Source of the DNA: Oscillospiraceae bacterium
GTDB taxonomy: Bacteria > Bacillota > Clostridia > Oscillospirales > CAG-272
Length of the DNA: 48,700 nucleotides
Direction: 5' to 3'
Assembly (NCBI GenBank): GCA_015065385.1
Contig: SVQK01000047.1
Location: forward strand, 1-48,700
In this document: piece by piece, positions 40,982-48,700 of the stretch
How the letters are laid out: every line of letters begins with the position of its first letter
Numbering within the stretch: position 1 is the stretch's first letter
Program-made: the position numbers and the translations under genes
The notes under the pieces: generated by a model
Database searches by the model: none
The model's input: the letters and a program-made list of their open reading frames with translations, nothing else
What the model was told of the DNA's origin: nothing

Positions 40982-43339
40982 ATGACACTCAGAGAATTGG
41001 GGATCGGGGAGACCGCCGTCATTTCCAAGGTCGGCGGGGACGGCGCGCTTCGCCAGCATTTTCTGGATATGGGCGTGATTCCCGGGGCGGACGTCACCGT
41101 GGTGAAGTTCGCGCCCATGGGAGATCCGATGGAGCTGATGATCCACGGATACGAGCTGACGCTCCGGCTGGACGACGCCGCGCAGATCGAAATCGAGCGG
41201 AAGGGACAGCGCGTCAGCCGTGCGGAAAAAGAGAGGCGCGCGTCAAAGACCGAGCATCCCGGACTCGGCGAGGGCGGCAAATACCATCTCCGGGACAGCG
41301 CCAGGACGAACGGGGAGCCTCTTCCCGAGGGAACGGTTCTGACCTTCGCGCTGGTCGGAAACCAGAACAGCGGGAAGACGACCCTCTTCAACCGGCTGAC
41401 CGGATCCAACCAGCACGTCGGCAATTTCCCCGGCGTGACCGTGGACCGCAAGGACGGCCCGATTCAGGGATATAAGGACACCCTCGTCACCGACCTGCCC
41501 GGCATTTATTCCATGTCGCCGTACAGCAGCGAGGAGATCGTGTCGCGCAATTTCGTCCTGAACGACAAGCCGCGGGCGATCATCAACATCGTGGACGCGA
41601 CGAACATCGAGCGGAATCTCTATCTCACCATGCAGCTGCTCGAAATGGGCGTGCCGATGGTGGTCGCCCTGAACATGATGGACGAGGTGACGGCCAACGG
41701 CGGGAGCATCGACGTGAACGCCATGGAAGCGCTGCTCGGCGTGCCCGTGGTGCCGATTTCCGCGGCGAAGAACGAGGGCGTCGCGGAACTGGTGGATCAT
41801 GCCGTACATATTGCGCGCTATCAGGAAAAGCCGCTCAGACAGGATTTCTGCCTCGAAACGGCCAACGGCGGCGCGGTCCACCGCTGTCTCCACGCCATCG
41901 CCCACCTCATCGAGGATCACGCGTCCGGCGCGGGCCTTCCGGTGCGGTTCGCCTCGAGCAAGGTGGTGGAGGGGGATCAGCTGATCCTCTCCCAGCTCAT
42001 GCTCGATCAGAACGAGACCGAAACCGTGGAGCACATCGTTCTCCAGATGGAGGCAGAACGCGGGCTGGACCGGAGCGCGGCTGTCGCGGATATGCGGTTC
42101 GCGTTTATCGGGCGGGTCTGCGAGGAGTGCGTGATCAAGCCGCGGGAGAGCAGGGAACGCAGGCGAAGCGAGGCGATCGACCGCTTCCTGACGGGGAAGT
42201 ACACCGCGATCCCGGCGTTTATCTGTATCATGGGGCTCGTGTTCTTCCTGACCTTCAGCGTGATCGGCGCGTGGCTGCAGGAGCTTCTCGAAATGGGGAT
42301 CGACGCGCTCAGCGGATTCCTTGACGGAGCGATGACGGCGGCGGGCGTCAACGAGGCGATTCACGGACTGATCACGGACGGCATTTTCGCGGGCGTCGGG
42401 AGCGTGCTCAGCTTCCTCCCCGTGATCGTGACCCTGTTCTTCTTCCTCTCGCTGCTCGAGGACAGCGGCTATATCGCCCGGGTGGCCTTCTTCATGGACA
42501 AGCTGCTCCGGAAGATCGGTCTGAGCGGGCGGAGCATCGTCCCCATGCTGATCGGGTTCGGATGCACCGTACCCGCCGTCATGGCGACGAGGACCCTGCC
42601 GAGCGAACGGGACCGGAAAATGACCATCCTTCTGACGCCGTTCATGAGCTGTACGGCGAAGGTTCCGATCTACTCCTTCTTCATCGCGGCGTTTTTCCCG
42701 AAAGGCGGATGGCTCGTCATGACCGGGCTGTACCTCCTCGGGATCGTCACGGGGATTCTGATCGCCTTCCTCTATAAGGGGACTCTGTTCCGCGGGGAGG
42801 CAGCTCCGTTCGTCATGGAGCTCCCGAACTACCGCCTGCCCGGTCTGCGCAACGTCGCTCAGCTCCTGTGGGACAAGGCGAAGGATTTCATTCAGCGCGC
42901 GTTCTCCGTGATCCTGATTGCCACGATTGTCGTGTGGTTTTTGCAGAGCTTCGATCTCTCCTTCAATCTGGTGGCGGATTCGAAGGACAGCATTCTCGCC
43001 CTGATTTCCGGCGCGCTGGTTCCGGTGATGCGTCCCCTCGGCCTCGGCGACTGGCGGATCTGCACCTCCCTTATCAGCGGCTTCATGGCGAAGGAGAGCG
43101 TGGTGTCCACGATGGAGATCCTCTTCGGAGCCGGGATCGGATCGGTTCTGACGACCCTGTCCGCGGCGACGCTTCTGGTATTCTCCCTTCTCTATACGCC
43201 CTGTGTCGCGGCGATCGCGTCCATCCGGCGCGAGCTCGGGCACAAATGGGCGGTGGGCGTCGTAGTGTGGCAGTGCGTCATCGCATGGATCGCCGCGCTG
43301 CTCGTCCGCGTGATTCTGCTCTTGATAGGAGTGCATTAA
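40982..43339 (+). CDS. feoB: Ferrous iron transporter, FeoA-FeoB fusion
   Basis: 785-residue Fe2+ importer. Residues 1-76 are a FeoA (SH3-like) domain; after a charged linker the G-protein domain starts near 120 with G1 GNQNSGKTT (126-134), DLPGIYSM as G3 and LNMMDE as G4. The membrane part from about 405 has the gate helices with GCTVPAVMATRTLPSERDRK and a second Cys-containing CTAKVPIY. FeoA is usually a separate gene; this fusion is known in some Clostridia and related groups. The small Cys-rich gene follows within 2 bp. Ferrous uptake fits an anaerobic habitat. Confidence 0.96.
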   Translation: MTLRELGIGETAVISKVGGDGALRQHFLDMGVIPGADVTVVKFAPMGDPMELMIHGYELTLRLDDAAQIEIERKGQRVSRAEKERRASKTEHPGLGEGGKYHLRDSARTNGEPLPEGTVLTFALVGNQNSGKTTLFNRLTGSNQHVGNFPGVTVDRKDGPIQGYKDTLVTDLPGIYSMSPYSSEEIVSRNFVLNDKPRAIINIVDATNIERNLYLTMQLLEMGVPMVVALNMMDEVTANGGSIDVNAMEALLGVPVVPISAAKNEGVAELVDHAVHIARYQEKPLRQDFCLETANGGAVHRCLHAIAHLIEDHASGAGLPVRFASSKVVEGDQLILSQLMLDQNETETVEHIVLQMEAERGLDRSAAVADMRFAFIGRVCEECVIKPRESRERRRSEAIDRFLTGKYTAIPAFICIMGLVFFLTFSVIGAWLQELLEMGIDALSGFLDGAMTAAGVNEAIHGLITDGIFAGVGSVLSFLPVIVTLFFFLSLLEDSGYIARVAFFMDKLLRKIGLSGRSIVPMLIGFGCTVPAVMATRTLPSERDRKMTILLTPFMSCTAKVPIYSFFIAAFFPKGGWLVMTGLYLLGIVTGILIAFLYKGTLFRGEAAPFVMELPNYRLPGLRNVAQLLWDKAKDFIQRAFSVILIATIVVWFLQSFDLSFNLVADSKDSILALISGALVPVMRPLGLGDWRICTSLISGFMAKESVVSTMEILFGAGIGSVLTTLSAATLLVFSLLYTPCVAAIASIRRELGHKWAVGVVVWQCVIAWIAALLVRVILLLIGVH

Positions 43340-43341
43340 CG

Positions 43342-43521
43342 GTGAATCTCTGGGATATCGTTTTAATCGTTCTGTTGCTCGCCGCCGTCGCGCTGGCCGT
43401 GGCGCACTGTGTCCGTGTCAGACGGCGCGGCGGGTCCTCTTGCTGCGGAAATTGCGCTCAGTGCGGCGCGTCGTGCGGCAAGGGCAGCAAGAGCGGCAAG
43501 GGCGGCAATCGCTTGATCTGA
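43342..43521 (+). CDS. FeoB-associated Cys-rich membrane protein
   Basis: 59-residue protein with a GTG start behind AGGAG (43327-43331). One transmembrane helix (about 3-22) is followed by a basic stretch and a Cys-rich tail (CCGNCAQCGASCGK) with five Cys near 34-46, then Lys/Gly residues. This is the FeoB-associated small protein family and its place 2 bp after feoB supports it. It probably assists iron handling at the membrane; the mechanism is not settled. Confidence 0.9.
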   Translation: MNLWDIVLIVLLLAAVALAVAHCVRVRRRGGSSCCGNCAQCGASCGKGSKSGKGGNRLI

Positions 43522-43527
43522 TTCCTC

Positions 43528-43556
43528 TTGACAAAAGACGCGGGACGGGATATAAT
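43528..43556 (+). promoter_or_regulatory. SigA-type promoter of the alpha/beta hydrolase gene
   Basis: TTGACA (43528-43533), 17-bp spacer, TATAAT (43551-43556): full consensus. Confidence 0.9.
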
Positions 43557-43615
43557 ACGGGAAGTACACCGTCCCCGCGTTTTTTCACTGTTTGGGAAGA
43601 AAGGAGCCGCACGCC

Positions 43616-44221
43616 ATGGACGCGGTGCTGTATATTCACGGAAAAGGCGGATCGGCCGACGAGAGCCGGCACTATATCCCGCTGTTCCCGGACTGCTTCG
43701 TGACCGGACTGGACTACCGGAGTGAGCTGCCCTGGGAAGCCGGGACCGAGATCCGGGCGGCGGTTCTCGATCTGTCGGAGCGGTATGAGAATCTGACCCT
43801 GATCGCAAACAGCATAGGCGCGTTTTTCAGCCTGTACGCGGATCTGGATGGGCTTATCCGGGAGGCGTATTTCATCTCCCCGATCGTCGATATGGAGCGG
43901 CTGATTGCGGGGATGATGGCGCGGGCGGGCGTGTCCGAGGAAGAACTCTGCGAAAAGGGGACGATCCGCACACCGGAGGGGGATCTGTCGTGGGAGTATC
44001 TCTCCTTCGTCAGGAGCCGTCCGGTTCATTGGCATGTGCCGACGCGGATCCTGTACGGAGGGCTTGATGTGTTGACCTCCCGGGAATCCGCCGAGGAATT
44101 CGCAGAGCGGCACGGCGCGTCCCTGACCGTGATGGAGCGGGGGGAGCACTGGTTTCACACGGAGGAGCAGATGCGCTTCCTCGACGCGTGGATCCGCTCC
44201 TGCGCCGCCGATCGGCATTGA
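43616..44221 (+). CDS. Alpha/beta hydrolase
   Basis: 201-residue single-domain alpha/beta hydrolase without signal. The oxyanion segment is YIHGKGGSADES near 6-17; the nucleophile elbow is IANSIGA (near 69), an unusual N-S-I-G form of GxSxG; the Asp candidate follows ILYGGLDVL and the catalytic His is in GEHWFH (near 182). The substrate is not known. The frame opens at 43592, but the ATG at 43616 has AAGGAG 9 nt upstream. Confidence 0.75.
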   Translation: MDAVLYIHGKGGSADESRHYIPLFPDCFVTGLDYRSELPWEAGTEIRAAVLDLSERYENLTLIANSIGAFFSLYADLDGLIREAYFISPIVDMERLIAGMMARAGVSEEELCEKGTIRTPEGDLSWEYLSFVRSRPVHWHVPTRILYGGLDVLTSRESAEEFAERHGASLTVMERGEHWFHTEEQMRFLDAWIRSCAADRH

Positions 44222-44293
44222 ATCCCTTTTCCCGCCGCTCGACAAGCGGACCGGGAAATGCAGGATAAATCTTATTTTACAGGAGAGCGCTTT

Positions 44294-44332
44294 ATGAAGA
44301 CAACGAGCAGAACAACGGAGAGTGCGGCGTAA
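44294..44332 (+). CDS. Possible 12-codon leader peptide upstream of the acetyltransferase
   Basis: ATG at 44294 behind AGGAG (44281-44285) with 8-nt spacing encodes MKTTSRTTESAA and stops at 44332, next to the 5' arm of a strong terminator. Four of twelve residues are Thr. The setting is that of ribosome-sensing attenuation ahead of a gene; the peptide itself is otherwise unrecognised. Confidence 0.4.
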   Translation: MKTTSRTTESAA

Positions 44333-44376
44333 CCGGAAGGTTTGCCGACAGCGCGCAAGCCTTCCGGGAGGTTTTT
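44333..44376 (+). terminator. Terminator or attenuator before the acetyltransferase gene
   Basis: CCGGAAGG (44333-44340) pairs with CCTTCCGG (44360-44367), extended by TTTGC/GCAAG, then five T after 4 nt. Downstream, GGGGA-tag-TCCCC (44393-44405) and CCCGC-acg-GCGGG (44403-44415) overlap and exclude each other. Confidence 0.75.
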
Positions 44377-44445
44377 CGAGGTCCCTTTCACCGGGGATAG
44401 TCCCCGCACGGCGGGAGAAAAATCAGAAAAAAAGGAAGGTTCGCC

Positions 44446-45081
44446 ATGAACGTGAACAAAAAAGACTGTCTGATCCGGCTTGAGAGAGAAGAGGAACACC
44501 GTGAGGTCGAAAACCTGATCCGGGAATCGTTCTGGAACGTCTACCGCCCGGGATGCCTCGAGCACTATGTGATCCATGTGCTCCGGGACGACCCGGCGTT
44601 TGTGAAGGAGCTGGATTTCGTGATGGAAAAGGACGGAAGGCTGATCGGACAGAACATCTTCGTGAAAACGGTCATCGACGCCGACGACGGAAGAGTCGTT
44701 CCCGTGCTCACGATGGGTCCCATCTGCGTCGCGCCCGACCTCAAGCGGAAGGGATACGGAAAGATTCTGCTGGACTATTCGATCGAGCGGGCAGCTGAGC
44801 TCGGATTCGGCGCGGTGCTGTTCGAGGGCAATATCGCCTTCTACGGCAAGAGCGGGTTCGATTACGCGAGCCGTTTCGGGATCCGCTATCACGATCTGCC
44901 CGAAGATGCCGACGCGTCGTTCTTCCTCTGCCGGGAGCTGATTCCCGGGTATCTCGACGGCGTCACGGGCGTCTACCGGACACCCGCCGGCTATTATGTG
45001 GACGAGGCTGAGACGGAGGCGTTCGACAGACAGTTCCCGCCGAAGGAAAAGCGGAAGCTGCCCGGACAGCTGTTTGGCTGA
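44446..45081 (+). CDS. GNAT-family N-acetyltransferase
   Basis: 211-residue acetyltransferase. The GNAT core includes LVMEKDGRLIGQNIF-type strand, TMGPICVAPDLKRKGYGK (motif A with R/Q-x-x-G-x-G/A as RKGYGK near 104) and AVLFEGNIAFYGKSGFDYA (motif B). The C-terminal 65 residues (ASFFLCRELIPGYL ...) resemble those in small-molecule or peptide acetylating members. The substrate is unknown and antibiotic modification cannot be claimed. AAGGAAGG precedes the ATG. The leader, terminator and nested hairpins upstream hint at conditional expression. Confidence 0.82.
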   Translation: MNVNKKDCLIRLEREEEHREVENLIRESFWNVYRPGCLEHYVIHVLRDDPAFVKELDFVMEKDGRLIGQNIFVKTVIDADDGRVVPVLTMGPICVAPDLKRKGYGKILLDYSIERAAELGFGAVLFEGNIAFYGKSGFDYASRFGIRYHDLPEDADASFFLCRELIPGYLDGVTGVYRTPAGYYVDEAETEAFDRQFPPKEKRKLPGQLFG

Positions 45082-45106
45082 TCGTCTGTCGGAATCAGCG
45101 GAATGC

Positions 45107-45150
45107 AAAAAAGAGAGCCGGTACTCCGTAATGGGGTATCGGCCCTTTTT
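45107..45150. terminator. Bidirectional terminator between converging genes
   Basis: 11-bp stem with two wobble pairs (45117-45127 with 45133-45143), A-rich on the left, T5 on the right. Confidence 0.8.
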
Positions 45151-45184
45151 ATCTTCCGGAAAACCGGATCGGTCGTGCGAAGCC

Positions 45185-46672
45185 TCAGGGCTGCGCTTCC
45201 AGCTCGTCGAAGGCCTTCACATAGGCGTTGATCGTCCGCTCCGCGATCTTGGTCAGGGATTTCAGCGTGCTCTGGAGGTTCTGGTCGTTGGACTTGAACT
45301 TGCCGGCGAACACACCGTCGCGGATCACGCCGCAGAAGAGCGTGTCGCCGAGATCGTAGAAGCGGTTTCCGTAGATCAGGTCGAGCATCGCCGTGGAGTT
45401 CTCGTCGCGGGTGTACTTGCTTTTCAGCACTTCGTCGTAGTAAACCGGAATGACTTCGTTCAGGGACGCGCAGGCCATCGCCTCCGTCACCGCGCCCGCC
45501 AGCTCGTACTGGGTCAGCGTGATCGGGTAGATGTGGAGGTACGCGCCTTCGGTCCGGCTGTAATAGGTGTCCTGCGTGTCCTCGTACTTCGGGTACGGGA
45601 TGATGCCGTAGTCGATGTCCATATCCCGGTAGTAGTGGAGGAAGGCCACGCGGACGATGTTGTAGAGCGCGCCGCCGCCGATGAAGAGCGTGTTGTTCGC
45701 GTAGTCCGGGAAGCTGTCGGACATGAAGAGCAGGTGGTCGTTGTGCATCATCGAAAGGATCCGCTCATAAAGGTTCTCGAACTTCTCGTTTCCGGTCAGG
45801 GCAAAGTACGGGATATCCTCTTCGTTTTTGTCCACGCATCGGAGTCCCGCCGCAATCCAGAAGCAGGGGAGGACCTGCTTGGAGTGGGAGGTGATGCCGT
45901 AGGTGTCGTCCGCCGTCCAGTTTCCGTCGCCGTTCGTGTCGTTCGTCGCCAGCGTCATGTTCTGCTGCATGAGATCGAGCGTCCAGCCGCCTTCGAGGAT
46001 CGTCTGATAGTGGTTCGGCAGGCCGAGGTTTTCGGACATGGATTTGTTGAAGAGCAGGGTGTTGACGCTGTCGTAGGTCGAGAGATTGTGATCGCCGAAC
46101 GCGTAGTAGAGCTTTCCCCGGATAGACATGTCCTTGTGAATGGACTGCGACCAGTATTCCCGGGTCACGTCCACATAGGGCAGGGCGGAGATGGGCAGGG
46201 CATACCCCTCCTGTGCCAGCGTATAGCTGCGCCAGTCCACGGACACATACTGCTCGAACGCGTCGTCGCCCGAGGACACGATCTGCCGGATGGAGTTCAC
46301 CGCCGTATCGTTCGGCACCTTGGTCTCCTCGAAGACAAAGCCGAGCGTGTCCATCAGCTTCGCGTCCCGGATGAAGATCGCGTCGTTGAGCTTGTCGCCG
46401 GTCTGCTCGGAGGCGGTCAGCGTGTCGTAGTACGAATCGCACATGATGTTCTGAATGCGGTAGGAGGCCCCGGCGAAATCAAGGTCGGCCGGAAGCGCGG
46501 TTTTAACGGTGGGATCCTCGGTTTCCGGTTCGGTTTCGGCGGCGGAGGGAACTGCGGCGTTCTGGACTCCGGCGTCGGCGGGCGAGTCCGTGTTTTCTGC
46601 GCTTTCCCCGCAGGATACGATGGCGGGGGTGAGCAGAAGCAGCGCGAGGGTGAGAGCAAATGCTTTTTTCAT
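45185..46672 (-). CDS. Extracellular solute-binding lipoprotein
   Basis: 495-residue lipoprotein paralogous to those at 36260, 12026 and 46929. The signal ends with IVSC (Cys at 21). Landmarks: DKLNDAIFIRDAKLMDTLGF, DVTREYWSQSIHKDMSIRGKLYYAFGDHN, LLFNKSMSENLGL, GGWTLDLMQQNM, a DTNGDGNWTADD loop and TAMLDLIYGNRFYDLGDT at the end. It is intact. The closest of the four to the divergent broken gene at 46929 (both have QVxPCFWI(A/S)AG). The promoter has a palindrome in its spacer. Confidence 0.88.
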   Translation of the reverse strand: MKKAFALTLALLLLTPAIVSCGESAENTDSPADAGVQNAAVPSAAETEPETEDPTVKTALPADLDFAGASYRIQNIMCDSYYDTLTASEQTGDKLNDAIFIRDAKLMDTLGFVFEETKVPNDTAVNSIRQIVSSGDDAFEQYVSVDWRSYTLAQEGYALPISALPYVDVTREYWSQSIHKDMSIRGKLYYAFGDHNLSTYDSVNTLLFNKSMSENLGLPNHYQTILEGGWTLDLMQQNMTLATNDTNGDGNWTADDTYGITSHSKQVLPCFWIAAGLRCVDKNEEDIPYFALTGNEKFENLYERILSMMHNDHLLFMSDSFPDYANNTLFIGGGALYNIVRVAFLHYYRDMDIDYGIIPYPKYEDTQDTYYSRTEGAYLHIYPITLTQYELAGAVTEAMACASLNEVIPVYYDEVLKSKYTRDENSTAMLDLIYGNRFYDLGDTLFCGVIRDGVFAGKFKSNDQNLQSTLKSLTKIAERTINAYVKAFDELEAQP

Positions 46673-46746
46673 AACGGCGTCCCTTTTCCATGTGTGAGAA
46701 GATGGAACCTCTTCCGGACTGTCCGGAGCGGGATCTTGATGGAAAT

Positions 46747-46775
46747 ATTATACATCCGATCGGATAAAATGTCAA
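46747..46775 (-). promoter_or_regulatory. Promoter with 12-bp palindrome in the spacer
   Basis: Minus strand TTGACA (46770-46775), 17-bp spacer, TATAAT (46747-46752): full consensus. The spacer holds ATCCGATCGGAT (46754-46765), a perfect palindrome and likely repressor site. Confidence 0.75.
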
Positions 46776-46814
46776 CATTTCCGGCCGAGATTCCGGTTTT
46801 CCCGCCGCTTCCGC

Positions 46815-46843
46815 TTGAATTCCGGGCCGCGGTGTGCTTTACT
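46815..46843 (+). promoter_or_regulatory. SigA-type promoter of the second binding protein
   Basis: TTGAAT (46815-46820), 17-bp spacer, TTTACT (46838-46843). Confidence 0.55.
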
Positions 46844-46928
46844 GTCGGCGAACGAGGGAGGTTCGGCCCGGACCGCGGCGTCGGATCGGGATCCGCCCCG
46901 GACTCCATGACAGGAAAGGAGATTCCTC

Positions 46929-48400
46929 ATGAAAAAACAGCTTGCCGCTCTGCTTCTGCTGTCGGCGATGCTCCTCGCCTCGTGTTCCGAAAAGCCTTCG
47001 GATCCCGCGTCGGGCGATCCGGAACCGGCAGAGGATCCCGGGGCTGTGTCGGAAGTCCCCGAGGCCGAGCCGGAAACGGAGCTTGACACAAAGGACTATG
47101 TGCCGGAGATGACGTTCGAGAAGGAGATCAACTTCCTCCTGCCCGACGTGAGCTGGCTGACGAGGGACATCATCACCGACGAGCAGACCGGAGAGCGGGT
47201 CAACGACGCGCAGAACGCCTTGAAGCTGGAGATGGAGAGCCGCTTCGGGACCACGCTTTCCGAGCATTTCACCGGGGATATCTGGAGCACCGCCTATATT
47301 TCGCGGCTCGTCAAGGCCGGGGACGACAGCTACGATATCTGCTACTCCCTCGATCTTTACGCGCCGGGCTACATCACCGGGGACATGGTCACGCCCTACA
47401 CCGAGCTGGACTATGTTGACCTGACCCGTCCGTACTGGGATCAGAGCATCCTGAAATGCATGACGGTCAACGGCACGCCCTATTTCGCCTTCGGGGCCTA
47501 CGACCTCTCCTACTACGATTTCACCCCAGCATCGTGTTCAACAAGGAAATGATCGACGCCTACGGGCTGGATAATCCCTACGATCTTGTCCGGAACGGGA
47601 GCTGGAATATCGACAAGTTCGCCGCCATGGCCCAGACGGTCCTCAGCGACGCGGACGGCGACGGCAATATGACCCGGGCTGCCGACTCATGGGGCTACAT
47701 GAGCGAGCCGAAGCAGGTTTTCCCGTGCTTTTGGATCTCTGCCGGAGAGATGAGCATCGCCAAGGACGAGCGGGATCTTCCGTACCTGAACATCACCGGA
47801 AACGACCGATTCTTCGCCATCTTCGATAAGGTCTACAGCGTCATGTGGGACGACGGCGTCTGGTGCTGTGACCAGAAGAACATCGACCACTGGCCGGAGA
47901 CCGCGAAGATGTTCGGGGAGAGCCGCGTTCTCTTCGTGGACGAGATCTTCTACCGCCTGAACGAGCTGCGGGACGTGGAGGCGGCGTTCGGCATCATCCC
48001 CTATCCGATGTTCGACGATACGCAGGCGGAGTATTACAGCCGCGTGGAGGCCGGGGCGCGGATCGGCATGGTCCCGATCACCAACAAGCATCCGGAGTAC
48101 GCGGGCGCGCTTCTCGAGGCGATGTCGTCCTTCGGATACAATCACCTCATTCCCGAGTATTACGAGGTCGCCCTGAAGCGCCGCACCTCCCGCGATTCCG
48201 AGTCCGCCGAAATGCTGGATCTGATCTTTGCCACAAGACGTTACGACCTCGGCGACACATGGTGGTGCAACGAACTGCGCGACGGCCTGTTCAAGAACAT
48301 GTTCGCCGAAAACGACCGCAACCTTGCCTCCGGAATAGCCGGACAGGAGAAGATCATCAACAAGACCCTCACAAAGGTCGTGGACAAGCTCTCGGGCTGA
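46929..48400 (+). pseudogene. Extracellular solute-binding lipoprotein, one frameshift
   Basis: About 490 codons of a solute-binding lipoprotein. The signal MKKQLAALLLLSAMLLASC is intact (Cys at 19), AAAGGAG precedes the ATG. The reading frame runs to 47552 but family similarity leaves it at a run of four C (47524-47527), after AYDLSYYDF; with one more C it continues as TPSIVFNKEMIDAYGLDNPY and runs to the stop at 48400 (DLVRNGSWNIDKF, QVFPCFWISAGEM, IIPYPMFDDTQ, SAEMLDLIFATRRYDLGDT). Both parts are otherwise well preserved. It is a recent pseudogene or an error in a homopolymer. Confidence 0.87.
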
Positions 48401-48420
48401 TCCCCGCGCGATCGGAAGAA

Positions 48421-48475
48421 AACCCGCCGTACCTCCCTGAACCGGTTTTTCCGGAGGAGGCTGCGGCGGGTGTTT
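48421..48475 (+). terminator. Terminator of the solute-binding protein gene
   Basis: CCCGCCG (48423-48429) pairs with CGGCGGG (48464-48470), with inner CCTCC/GGAGG and CCGG/CCGG, then TGTTTT. Confidence 0.75.
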
Positions 48476-48571
48476 TGCTGCCGGACTGCCTTATCCTAAT
48501 CTCAAGCAAAAAGGGAAACGCGGCTTTCTTTCGGAGCAAGCCTGGCAAAGAACTTCATGGGGGAGGAGGTA

Positions 48572-48700
48572 ATGGATAGGCTATACCAATCAAGTGAAGC
48601 TGAGGCTTCGGCACACCAATATAGCTATCCAACCTTATCAGAGTTATCGCACGCGAGCTCATCGCACGGCGATTCGCACCCTACATGGAGCGATCAAAAC
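48572..48700 (+). CDS. Unidentified Ser/His-rich reading frame, cut by window end
   Basis: An ATG at 48572 behind GGGAGGAGG opens a frame that stays open to the window edge (43 codons). It is rich in Ser and His (LSELSHASSSHGDSHPTW). The stretch TCGCAC occurs three times (about 48646-48680), about 15 bp apart. Only a weak promoter (TTGCTG, TAATCT) lies upstream. No family was recognised and the frame may be fortuitous; the composition is less GC-rich than the core genes. Confidence 0.3.
   Translation, partial: MDRLYQSSEAEASAHQYSYPTLSELSHASSSHGDSHPTWSDQN

Noticed and set aside
41243..43336. 697-codon minus-strand open frame opposite feoB
   Set aside because: Antisense shadow of feoB without start signals or recognisable domain.
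44996..47086. 696-codon plus-strand frame opposite the solute-binding protein gene
   Set aside because: Antisense shadow; the minus-strand gene has signal peptide, promoter and family similarity.
48640..48685. Three TCGCAC copies at the window end considered as a CRISPR or iteron start
   Set aside because: Units are only six bases, spacing is about 15 bp, and they fall in an open Ser/His-rich frame; the window ends too soon to judge.

Overview
The window reads as chromosome of a GC-rich, Gram-positive member of the Bacillota (Clostridia-like), probably anaerobic and living on complex glycans. The evidence is the tilS-hpt-ftsH gene order, a CotF-type coat protein, SLH surface domains, a FeoA-FeoB fusion, lipoprotein solute-binding proteins with Glu/Thr-rich linkers, purine-rich Shine-Dalgarno sites before most genes, and about twenty TTGACA/TATAAT-type promoters, nearly all with 16-18 bp spacers. 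No rRNA, tRNA or CRISPR array was seen. Species cannot be named from the sequence.

Layout. 1-136: the 3' end (domains V and VI) of a group II intron. 0.16-11.9 kb: core and surface genes: a membrane-anchored clostripain-family peptidase (-), VanZ-like protein, DUF4317 protein, purA-purB (IMP to AMP), a small HExxH membrane protein, a BadF-type sugar kinase with two tandem SIS proteins, and an RHH regulator with mscL. 12.0-18.2 kb (-): a solute-binding lipoprotein gene broken by two frameshifts, then the operon orf76-tilS-hpt-ftsH. 18.4-25.8 kb: hydroxypyruvate-isomerase-like protein, transglutaminase-SLH surface protein, metallo-beta-lactamase lipoprotein with a lamin-tail-like end, CotF-like protein (-), GH27 galactosidase and an M6-type metalloprotease.

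25.8-29.5 kb is a visibly AT-richer island holding a restriction-modification system: a 729-residue methyltransferase with an N-terminal helix-turn-helix and two separate methyltransferase cores (+), converging on a controller gene and an MvaI/BcnI-type endonuclease (-). A decayed gene lies on its left side. This is the clearest foreign DNA and the most unusual system in the window.

29.7-33.4 kb: a SAM methyltransferase and radA (-), then an AI-2E family transporter. 33.4-33.8 kb: a gene-free stretch full of inverted repeats. 33.8-40.8 kb: a glycan locus with GH29 fucosidase and PocR-AraC regulator (-), divergent from a solute-binding protein and an overlapping GH18 lipoprotein, then a C_GCAxxG_C_C protein and a GH43-CBM6-like enzyme. 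41-45 kb: FeoAB with its Cys-rich partner, an alpha/beta hydrolase, and a GNAT acetyltransferase preceded by a 12-codon leader and a terminator. 45.2-48.4 kb: two divergent solute-binding proteins, one frameshifted. The window closes inside an unidentified Ser/His-rich reading frame.

The glycan theme recurs: GH27, GH29, GH43 and GH18 enzymes, four paralogous solute-binding lipoproteins without permeases in view, and a BadF-type kinase together suggest import and breakdown of plant or host glycans. Two of the four binding proteins are frameshifted, by decay or by base-calling error.
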